Shown piece after piece: positions 5,856 through 11,711 of a stretch of DNA of 13,233 nucleotides. Source of the stretch: an uncultured Eubacteriales bacterium (GTDB lineage: Bacteria > Bacillota > Clostridia > Peptostreptococcales > Anaerovoracaceae); the NCBI GenBank assembly GCA_900542565.1, contig UQOC01000059.1, positions 1-13,233 of the forward strand, read 5' to 3'. Below the pieces are notes generated by a model that worked only from the letters and a program-made list of their open reading frames with translations, was not told the DNA's origin and searched no databases. A program made the position numbers and the translations under genes. Each line of letters opens with the position of its first letter. Within the stretch, counting starts at the first letter, position 1.

Positions 5856-8087
5856 TCATATGATATAATCTTTGGGCTCAAAGCCTATTCCTTCGTCTTT
5901 ATCGTAGTAGTCAGAGTTCATCAGGCACCAGATCCCGGTGTCGAAATCTTGTACCGCTCCCTGCTCGATCAATGACCTTAATTCTTCCCTGCTGACAGAG
6001 CAAGTGAATTTTTGCAGCTTTCTGCTGATACTGCCTATCCCGCCGACCCGGTCCGGATTTTGACCTATATATCGCAGCTTATCCACCAATTGTCTGCTGT
6101 TTTCGTCTGACGGCACTGCGATGGATTCCGTGCTGTCCTCAATTATCCGAAAACCATGTGCATAAGTCTTGAACGGTATGCTGTCGATGCCTAGGCAGAA
6201 ATTGCTCATGGCATAATGTTCTATGTTATCACTGTTCATGAAAAACAGCCTGTCGTAATATTCTCTTATACATTCCGGCGAGGTTATATTGTCATATTTC
6301 CGCAGCAAGCCCCTTGTCAGGTTGGCTCTTTCGTCGCTGGAAACTTTGCGGCTGTCGCTGAAAGAAAATATGTATGTGCTCCCGTCGTCTCTCTTTCCCT
6401 CTCTGTTGCACCGGCCGCCGGACTGAAGTATGCTGTCAAGACCCGTAAGTTCCCGGAACACCGTACACATATCCAGGTCTACCCCTGCTTCTATCAGAGA
6501 GGTGGATACGACGGTTATACGCCTTTCCTCCGGCACGCAGGCAAGATCCGGATAGTCCGTTTCAAGTGCATGCAGTTCTTCTTTTATGGTATCTATGATT
6601 CGTTTTCTGTCTGTGGCTGTAAGGTATGTGGAAAGAAGGAATTTCCGCCCCGTGCAGTTCCTGTATATCTGTTTGGCTCGTTTTTTGCTGTTTACTATGA
6701 TCAGGCTTGCCGGGGATTCCTGTGCTTTTGCGATCATATCTTCCCCGCTGACTTCGCCTATGTATTCAAAACGACATTTGTCAAACTTATCAAAGTCGGA
6801 CTTATCATCTACCAGATCTAATATGACGCTGCCGGGTACAGCATATTTTTTTATGAGTTTTTCAAAATCGGGCATGGTAGCAGTAAGAAATACGGCTTCG
6901 CTGTTTAAGTATCTGGCAGCGTAAGCTATAGATTCAAGACACGGTTTTAGATACTTTTGAGGCATGAGGTGGGCCTCATCGAAGATAAGGATACTGTCCG
7001 CAATATTATGAACCTTGCGGAGTTTTCCCCGTTTATTAGAATGGAGTGATTCAAAGAATTGTACTGCTGTAGTTATGATGAAAGGTGCGTCCCAGTTTTC
7101 GGCAGCAGTTTTCATGGCTATCCTGTAATTTTCGTCCTCGTCATCTGCATCTTCGTATGAAAAAGACGATTGGTGCCTTAATATCTGGGCGTCTTGGCCA
7201 AACAGCTTTTCAAACTCGCCGGCTGTCTGATCAATGATCGAATTGAATGGGATTACATAGATTATACGCTTTTTGTTTTTTCTGATAGCTCTTTCCAGAG
7301 CAAATTTGACGCTGCAGAGAGTTTTGCCGCTTCCGGTAGGCATATTCATAAAATAAATCTCAGCGTCCTTATCTGTCTTATCAAAAACTTGTTGTTGAAG
7401 CAATTTTCTCGTCTTTTGGAGCTGTGTCTTGCACACAAAAGAATCCAGACGCTGATTGACCTTATCCAGGCACATGTCAAAGTCCGCAGTAGGCCTGTCC
7501 TCGTTCAGCGTACCGCAGAATCTGCCTGTATCAATGGAATCGGCGTCTACCAGACATGAAAAACAGTATCTTGTGATGAAAGCAAATTTATCGATGAGCT
7601 GAGCCTCTGTTTTGCAATCGGCGGCAAGAAATGATAGCAGTTCCTTCAGCTGTTTTTCGTCCGGTTTGACCAAATCCAGCTCGCTTTTGTAGGCGCTGAA
7701 ATCTTCAAATTGCCTGTTCATACGGCTGTGCATGGTCGACGGCACACGTCCTGGGTCATCGTTTTTGTCACCGCTGTCCGGCAACCCGGAATGGTGCCCT
7801 GAAATACAATACTCCATTATATAACTGGCTGGAGGTCCATATTCTTTGGAGGCAACAATAGCCCCGCAAGTAGAGTGTTCTACTTTAATGTTTTCGTTGT
7901 TTATGCGTCGCTGGAACGATAATTGCAGTTTTCCTGCGTCGTGTATCATGCCCATAGCAGCTGCGACCGGTTTGAGCGGATCCACTGCAAATTCTTCACA
8001 AAGCTTTGCAGTTCCTTCACTGTGCTCTTTTACAGTCTGTATCTGACCTGTGCTTTCATTGACATGAGCTTTGTATATGGTTATCAT
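5856..8087 (-). CDS. cas3: Cas3 HD nuclease-helicase
   Basis: A 743-residue fused HD nuclease and superfamily 2 helicase, recruited by Cascade to nick, unwind and degrade target DNA. HD-domain ligands are H22, H49-D50 (GMIHDAGK), H71 and H98-H99 (ISGHHSG). Helicase motifs are PTGSGKT (250-256), DEAH (370-373), TAT (402-404), STSLIEAGVDLD (528-539) and QSGGRCNREGK (555-565). I start at the ATG with AGGAGG six bases upstream. The frame stays open 33 codons further up to 8186, but that stretch has no SD and precedes the usual Cas3 N-terminus. It is the first gene of the operon, with its own promoter about 130 bases upstream, leaving a 5' UTR of about 125 bases. Confidence 0.97.
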   Translation of the reverse strand: MITIYKAHVNESTGQIQTVKEHSEGTAKLCEEFAVDPLKPVAAAMGMIHDAGKLQLSFQRRINNENIKVEHSTCGAIVASKEYGPPASYIMEYCISGHHSGLPDSGDKNDDPGRVPSTMHSRMNRQFEDFSAYKSELDLVKPDEKQLKELLSFLAADCKTEAQLIDKFAFITRYCFSCLVDADSIDTGRFCGTLNEDRPTADFDMCLDKVNQRLDSFVCKTQLQKTRKLLQQQVFDKTDKDAEIYFMNMPTGSGKTLCSVKFALERAIRKNKKRIIYVIPFNSIIDQTAGEFEKLFGQDAQILRHQSSFSYEDADDEDENYRIAMKTAAENWDAPFIITTAVQFFESLHSNKRGKLRKVHNIADSILIFDEAHLMPQKYLKPCLESIAYAARYLNSEAVFLTATMPDFEKLIKKYAVPGSVILDLVDDKSDFDKFDKCRFEYIGEVSGEDMIAKAQESPASLIIVNSKKRAKQIYRNCTGRKFLLSTYLTATDRKRIIDTIKEELHALETDYPDLACVPEERRITVVSTSLIEAGVDLDMCTVFRELTGLDSILQSGGRCNREGKRDDGSTYIFSFSDSRKVSSDERANLTRGLLRKYDNITSPECIREYYDRLFFMNSDNIEHYAMSNFCLGIDSIPFKTYAHGFRIIEDSTESIAVPSDENSRQLVDKLRYIGQNPDRVGGIGSISRKLQKFTCSVSREELRSLIEQGAVQDFDTGIWCLMNSDYYDKDEGIGFEPKDYII

Positions 8088-8218
8088 AAATGGCCTCCTG
8101 TGCAAATATAGTGCTCCTAACAAACTTGAGTGATTGCTGTATCTGTTTGCCATTATATATAAGTCGCTGTCCCAAAATATGGACATCCAGGAAAAGTTTT
8201 ACAATATTTCTTAATGTG

Positions 8219-8247
8219 AATATAACACACTAATAATAGGAATGCAA
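8219..8247 (-). promoter_or_regulatory. Predicted cas operon promoter
   Basis: On the minus strand TTGCAT (8247-8242) is separated by exactly 17 bases from TATATT (8224-8219), which is preceded by TGT to give an extended -10. Transcription would start near 8212, about 125 bases before the cas3 ATG. It is the best promoter between the terminator at 8281-8311 and cas3. The sequence just upstream of the -35 (8258-8275) resembles the pseudo-spacer of the crRNA-like RNA, described under findings. Confidence 0.6.
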
Positions 8248-8280
8248 GTAATTTCTTTATTTATTTTGAGCGGTAACTAA

Positions 8281-8311
8281 AAGCCATCTTATCATATAGA
8301 TAAGATGGCTT
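8281..8311 (-). terminator. Rho-independent terminator of the crRNA-like RNA / mntA-hepT
   Basis: A perfect 13-bp stem (AAGCCATCTTATC at 8281-8293 with GATAAGATGGCTT at 8299-8311) closes a 5-base loop. On the minus strand the stem end runs into TTTT-AGTT, a usable T-tract. On the plus strand no T-run follows. It separates the small RNA from the cas promoter, so cas expression should depend on its own promoter. Confidence 0.7.
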
Positions 8312-8315
8312 CAGC

Positions 8316-8334
8316 GCCCGTGAAGATCACGGGC
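8316..8334 (-). other. RNA hairpin downstream of the pseudo-spacer
   Basis: A perfect 7-bp GC-rich stem (GCCCGTG at 8316-8322, CACGGGC at 8328-8334) closes a 5-base loop. It lies 28 bases after the pseudo-repeat and has no T-tract, so it is not itself a terminator. In place of a second CRISPR repeat it could form the 3' stem-loop or processing boundary of the crRNA-like RNA. That role is inference. Confidence 0.55.
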
Positions 8335-8362
8335 AATTCGGTACATACCGTTCAAACAAATA

Positions 8363-8392
8363 ATTTCTACTCACGCCTCTTGCGAGGACGAC
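8363..8392 (-). repeat. Solitary degenerate CRISPR repeat (pseudo-repeat)
   Basis: Read on the minus strand, this 30-base element is GTCG, T, CCTCGCAAGAGG, CGTGAGTAGAAAT. It matches the array repeat exactly over its last 13 bases, the part that becomes the crRNA 5' handle after Cas5 cleavage. It has lost one base on the 5' side of the stem and two on the 3' side, and the stem is reduced to CCTC/GAGG closing a GCAA tetraloop instead of GCAT. Retention of the 3' half with decay of the 5' half is the pattern known for pseudo-repeats of crRNA-like regulators. It lies about 8.2 kb from the array. Confidence 0.9.
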
Positions 8393-8409
8393 TTAAGAGC
8401 GGGGCTCAT
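8371..8409 (-). CDS. Possible 12-codon mini-ORF (CreT-like?) ending inside the pseudo-repeat
   Basis: GGAGGT (8422-8417) lies exactly 7 bases before an ATG, opening a 12-residue frame, MSPALKSSSQEA, whose TGA falls inside the pseudo-repeat. A second in-frame ATG at 8424, overlapping the SD, would add five residues. In CreTA modules a small toxin element with an SD and mini-ORF sits directly upstream of the pseudo-repeat RNA that represses it, and the geometry here is the same. The peptide is not hydrophobic and contains three consecutive serine codons (TCG TCC TCG). I see no family similarity, and chance cannot be excluded at this length. Confidence 0.3.
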   Translation of the reverse strand: MSPALKSSSQEA

Positions 8410-8435
8410 TCCCGTTACCTCCATTTTTGCCGACA

Positions 8436-8455
8436 AATCAGCAATCAATCAGCAA
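8436..8455 (-). repeat. Tandem 9-bp direct repeat upstream of the mini-ORF
   Basis: AATCAGCAA occurs at 8436-8444 and again at 8447-8455, with an 11-base period, roughly one helical turn. It lies between the predicted start of the small RNA and its SD. This spacing would suit an operator or an RNA-binding site, but the length is short and no regulator is identifiable. Confidence 0.4.
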
Positions 8456-8472
8456 ATAGCCATAACATCATT

Positions 8473-8481
8473 ATTATAACA
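8473..8481 (-). promoter_or_regulatory. Extended -10 promoter for the crRNA-like RNA
   Basis: The minus strand reads TGTTATAAT (8481-8473), a perfect TGnTATAAT extended -10, overlapping the last codons and stop of the mntA-hepT gene. No well-spaced -35 is visible: a TTGAAA lies 22 bases upstream of the hexamer, too far. Extended -10 sites can work without a -35, so independent transcription is plausible but unproven. Read-through from the upstream gene is the alternative. Confidence 0.4.
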
Positions 8482-9082
8482 TCCACTTGTCTGCTTGGTC
8501 TTTCAAGTCCATAAACATATTGTAAAACTTGTCTTTAACTTGCTTTACAATATAATTTGCAATTTCTCTGTTATACGCATGAGACACATTATTTCTTGCT
8601 TCCAGAGCTTCAAGCCATAAATTATCATCCTTTATCATTCCTGCTTTGAATGCAGTTTTTAAAATTGTTTTAGGCGATCCCGTAGCCGAAGCTTCATATC
8701 CATGGGCAGTCAAAATTTCCTTCATCATCTTCCACGATTGTTCAAAGCAAATCTCATACAATCCGACCAATCCTGTTAAAACAACTGTATCATAAGGCTC
8801 ATCGTAATTATATATCTCTTTTAGGTTTTCAAAAGCAGCACAAAAATTTTCATACTTTTTCATACAATACCTTACCCGCCTTCCTGATTGAGCAGTTTCT
8901 TCCTCTATATCAGCTGCAAATCCGGCAGCATTTCCTCCCGAAACGGCAAGGTCTATATCGCTGGTCTTATTATGATCTCCTCTTGCTCTTGAGCCAAACA
9001 AGATCACCTTTTCCACTCCGTTCTGTGCTGCTATTGTCTGTATCTGGACAATAAGCTCCTTTTTTATGCCATTGTCCTCCAT
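8474..9082 (-). CDS. MntA-HepT fusion: truncated nucleotidyltransferase joined to HEPN protein
   Basis: A 202-residue protein with two parts of a toxin-antitoxin pair normally made separately. Residues 1-65 are a minimal nucleotidyltransferase with FGSRARGD (29-36) and the DID metal pair (42-44). In known systems MntA modifies HepT to neutralise it. Residues 74-202 match the HI0074/HepT HEPN family in length and sequence, with the RNase motif RNNVSH (163-168). The nucleotidyltransferase lacks the strand bearing its third acidic residue. Its expected C-terminus is still present in another frame: 8888-8850 reads IRKAGKVLYEKV then stop, overlapping a HepT ATG at 8863. A deletion thus seems to have fused two overlapping genes. 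The start has GGAGG 7 bases upstream. HepT could also initiate alone at 8863. Confidence 0.85.
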   Translation of the reverse strand: MEDNGIKKELIVQIQTIAAQNGVEKVILFGSRARGDHNKTSDIDLAVSGGNAAGFAADIEEETAQSGRRVRYCMKKYENFCAAFENLKEIYNYDEPYDTVVLTGLVGLYEICFEQSWKMMKEILTAHGYEASATGSPKTILKTAFKAGMIKDDNLWLEALEARNNVSHAYNREIANYIVKQVKDKFYNMFMDLKDQADKWML

Positions 9083-9159
9083 TAGTATTCCTCCAATAAA
9101 GCGTGCCTCATAGACAGCAAGATTCAATAGTCCCAAATCGCATAGCGCCGAAAAAATTT

Positions 9160-9987
9160 TTACCCATATATCATCTTCAGAAGCTTTACGAGGATCCCCG
9201 TTGGCAGAACGCGATAAAGGAAGCCCAGGAACTCATTAGAAAAGCCTACTATCTTATGAGGCGGCAGGTGCTTTCTTTTTAAAATGCTGCTCACTGTGCG
9301 AGCCACCTGCTCGGGAGACATCCCGTTTTGTTCTGATTTTTCCATCTTGGATACAGACGCCTCAATTCTGCCCTCGTATATATCATCGCCTATCGCCGTT
9401 TTACGTCGGTTCTCTGTAAAATCAGTTTTTACATCGTTTAACATAACCGCGGAAGTTTCTATGCCAAAAGGTTTAAGCTCTATTCCGAGGGAATCGCTAA
9501 AGGCATTGAGCGCTGCCTTTGTGGCCGAATAAAAGCCCTGAAACGGCAGCGGAAATATGGCCGCGAGAGATGAGATAAAAACGATTTTGCCGCGGCCGGT
9601 CTGCCGCATTGCCGGAATTACAGCTTGCGCGCATGATACTGCTCCGTTAAAATTGACTTCTGTCTGAGCTTTATAATCAGCTTCCGGCACAAACTCAGCT
9701 GCTCCGGAAATTCCGATGCCTGCATTGCATATCAGAACATCTGCTTTTCCTGCCTCATCAAATATCTCCTCAAACACCTTATGTACATTCTCGCTGTCTG
9801 ACACGTCGCATTTCCTCCAGCGTACTTTTTCTGCACAGTCTTCCGGCATAGCTTTGGAGCCTGCATCGGAGCGGGCAAGACCGTATACCAGATAACCGTC
9901 TCTTATGAGAGCCTTGGTGATTTCGAGGCCTATTCCCTTAGAAGCTCCCGTTACTATAGCTATTTTTTGTTCAGTTTTTTCCGTCAT
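9160..9987 (-). CDS. Short-chain dehydrogenase/reductase (SDR family)
   Basis: A 275-residue classical SDR, an NAD(P)-dependent oxidoreductase of unknown substrate. The cofactor loop TGASKGIG is at 13-20, an acidic residue (D61) sits in the CDVSD strand, NAG is at 88-90, and the catalytic set is a serine in ISS (138-140), Y153 and K157 (YSATK). The C-terminus ends in a hydrophobic, basic segment (VLPTGILVKLLKMIYG), which might allow membrane association, as in the retinol-dehydrogenase-like branch. It starts three bases after the preceding gene's stop, the SD lying inside that gene, so it is the last member of the operon running from the right edge. The specific reaction cannot be assigned. 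Confidence 0.93.
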   Translation of the reverse strand: MTEKTEQKIAIVTGASKGIGLEITKALIRDGYLVYGLARSDAGSKAMPEDCAEKVRWRKCDVSDSENVHKVFEEIFDEAGKADVLICNAGIGISGAAEFVPEADYKAQTEVNFNGAVSCAQAVIPAMRQTGRGKIVFISSLAAIFPLPFQGFYSATKAALNAFSDSLGIELKPFGIETSAVMLNDVKTDFTENRRKTAIGDDIYEGRIEASVSKMEKSEQNGMSPEQVARTVSSILKRKHLPPHKIVGFSNEFLGFLYRVLPTGILVKLLKMIYG

Positions 9988-9990
9988 ATC

Positions 9991-10593
9991 TTATATTTCC
10001 TCTTCTCCATTATCTTCTGAATCTAATGCCATGGAATATTCCTTATCTTCAGCGCTGTCCACAAAAGTAAAGGAATCGTTCTTCGCCAATATGGTCTGAA
10101 GGCTGATTTCTTTCACTGTTCCGTCAGCCATGACCACGCACAGCGAAGGATAAATAAAATTTTCATCAGTTTTATAGCAATCGTCATAGACGTCTGTAAA
10201 GGCGAAAACTGCCTCAAATACACCGCCGGCAGGTATACTGGACGGAAGATGGACTTTAGGCGGAGTTTCCACAGGATCCCCTTTGCAATATTTCCACGGT
10301 GTGGCGGAAAACGCTCCATACGGTGGTCTGATGCCACTTGCTGTCTTCTTATCGTATCCTGGCCGTCTCATATACACGTCCTGAACTATGATATATTTTC
10401 CTCCCGTGTTCATCACTCTTAAGTTGAGAAAGCAGTTAATTACATCGCCGTTAAGATATATAAAATTGTTAAGTTCATCAAAAGTTCCCAGTTTTACGCG
10501 GCTTCTTTCCGAGAAAAACCCGGCTGCTTCTATTAAAAGCGATATGACGCCTGTCACACAGCCGATTATGGCGATTATCATTGTAAGATTCAT
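9991..10593 (-). CDS. Hypothetical membrane-anchored protein
   Basis: A 200-residue protein I do not recognise. Residues 4-27 form a hydrophobic segment (MIIAIIGCVTGVISLLIEAA), followed by charged SERSR, consistent with a single N-terminal membrane anchor or uncleaved signal. The rest (about 35-175) looks like a soluble beta-rich domain with alternating hydrophobic strands. The tail is strongly acidic (DSEDNGEEEI). Its ATG directly abuts the stop of the flavoprotein gene, with GGAG 8 bases upstream inside that gene, so the two are probably co-translated. Context links it to an oxidoreductase operon but does not reveal a function. Confidence 0.8.
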   Translation of the reverse strand: MNLTMIIAIIGCVTGVISLLIEAAGFFSERSRVKLGTFDELNNFIYLNGDVINCFLNLRVMNTGGKYIIVQDVYMRRPGYDKKTASGIRPPYGAFSATPWKYCKGDPVETPPKVHLPSSIPAGGVFEAVFAFTDVYDDCYKTDENFIYPSLCVVMADGTVKEISLQTILAKNDSFTFVDSAEDKEYSMALDSEDNGEEEI

Positions 10594-11691
10594 CTATAAG
10601 TCTCCTAATATTTTATCGGCAAATGCCTTGGCCCTGGCCGAAACTCCATCTGACTTTTCAATATCTCCCGGGTCGTTGGCTGTCTCCATTATGGAAAAAG
10701 AAGCAGGGAGCGCAAAGCTTTTATTTATATTTATGGCTCCGATTATCTGCTGAGCTACCAAGTCGCTGCCGCTGTAGCCTGACACTATTATAGCATATAC
10801 TCGTTTTCGGCTGAAATCGTTAGCCCTAAAAACAGCCGTGAGGCGATTTATAAAAGCCATGATGTTGGCGCTGACTGAATCGTTGTAATTGGGACATATC
10901 AGCACCAATATATCGCATTTCAATATTGCAGGATAAACCTTCTCGACCATAACTCCGCCGTAAAAGCAGTCTCCGTTTTCTCCGAAATGGAGGCAATCCT
11001 CATACTTGCACCCGCGGCAGTCCCAAACCTGCCCGTTTCTAACAGAAATTTCTTCTATGGATGCCCTTCCTTCCAGGTCTGAAGCCACCATCCTCCACAA
11101 AGCCAAACTGTTGGAGAGCTTATGGCTGCCGGCATGTATAGCCAAAACATTAGGCTTCTTATTATCTCTTCTTTCCGCAGAAAACTCCCACACTCGCTCC
11201 ATTAAACTTTCACAGCTTTTCAAATAAGCGCCCTTTAAATCTGTGTTCCATAACTTAGATAATACTTTAAAGTTGTTAAGGGACGCAGTAGCTTCCACCA
11301 GCGGTTTTCCCGGGAAACTGCATCCTGCCAGATTGGCAGCAAATATCAATTTTCTTCCTATGTCTTTTGTATAAAGCTCCGTGTCGCCATCCACGATTAC
11401 ACCGCCTGACGAGCCGTCTAATACCGCCTTTGAGCTGTCCGCCGTTGATTTGCTTTGAAGATAATCTATAATCTTATATACTTCCAAACTGACGCCGCTG
11501 GCAGGAATAGCTGCAGCAAAGACCAGCTTGCATTTTTTCAGGCAGCCTGATTCAGCTGCTGCTGAAAATTCTTCAAAAGACTGAAGAACTTCAATATCCA
11601 TTTCAGACCGGCAGGTAACCTGGTTCAAGACTTCTTCCAGCCTGCTGTTTACGGATATTTTAATTACACAGAGCTTCATTTCATACTTCAT
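10594..11691 (-). CDS. NAD(P)H-dependent FMN reductase-like iron-sulfur flavoprotein
   Basis: A 365-residue protein with two parts. Residues about 180-365 have a flavodoxin-like FMN reductase fold: NVLAIHAGSHKLSNS (181-195) is the phosphate-binding loop and LVLICPNYNDSVSANI the second flavin loop. Between them is a four-cysteine cluster, C225, C228, C233 and C242 (C-x2-C-x4-C-x8-C), resembling but not identical in spacing to the compact motif of archaeal/clostridial iron-sulfur flavoproteins. It may bind a 4Fe-4S cluster. Residues 1-170 form another domain (LVEATASLNNF at 131-141) that I cannot name. I start at the ATG with GGAGG six bases upstream rather than 16 codons earlier. It is probably a redox partner of the neighbouring dehydrogenases. 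Confidence 0.8.
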   Translation of the reverse strand: MKYEMKLCVIKISVNSRLEEVLNQVTCRSEMDIEVLQSFEEFSAAAESGCLKKCKLVFAAAIPASGVSLEVYKIIDYLQSKSTADSSKAVLDGSSGGVIVDGDTELYTKDIGRKLIFAANLAGCSFPGKPLVEATASLNNFKVLSKLWNTDLKGAYLKSCESLMERVWEFSAERRDNKKPNVLAIHAGSHKLSNSLALWRMVASDLEGRASIEEISVRNGQVWDCRGCKYEDCLHFGENGDCFYGGVMVEKVYPAILKCDILVLICPNYNDSVSANIMAFINRLTAVFRANDFSRKRVYAIIVSGYSGSDLVAQQIIGAININKSFALPASFSIMETANDPGDIEKSDGVSARAKAFADKILGDL

Positions 11692-11711
11692 TTGACGCCT
11701 CCGCTCATGCC

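Larger units (their letters stand above)
8281..8466 (-). ncRNA. Putative crRNA-like regulatory RNA (CreR/CreA-type)
   Basis: An apparent transcription unit sits between mntA-hepT and cas3. From the extended -10 at 8481-8473, transcription (start near 8466) would run through a direct repeat, a mini-ORF, a degenerate CRISPR repeat (8392-8363), a 28-base spacer-like segment (8362-8335, containing the small palindrome CGGTA-TG-TACCG), a 7-bp hairpin (8334-8316) and a terminator (8311-8281). Known crRNA-like CreR and CreA RNAs of type I systems have this pseudo-repeat plus pseudo-spacer layout beside cas genes and use Cascade to repress transcription without cleavage. No second repeat follows, so this is not an ordinary array. 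The hairpin at 8316-8334 could serve as the 3' stem. Promoter, ends and function are predictions. Confidence 0.6.

Noticed and set aside
5166..5975. 269-codon plus-strand open frame
   Set aside because: Antisense shadow of cas5 and the end of cas3, with no family features.
8103..8108. TATTTG match to the pseudo-spacer seed next to the cas3 ribosome-binding site
   Set aside because: Only six bases match and the PAM position reads CTA, so it is a poorer target than 8258-8275.
8088..8186. 33-codon N-terminal extension of cas3
   Set aside because: No SD at 8186, while AGGAGG sits six bases before the ATG at 8087, which gives a normal Cas3 N-terminus. The extension is treated as 5' UTR.
8305..8514. 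69-codon plus-strand frame over the crRNA-like RNA locus
   Set aside because: It crosses the hairpins and the pseudo-repeat, has no SD and no recognisable product.
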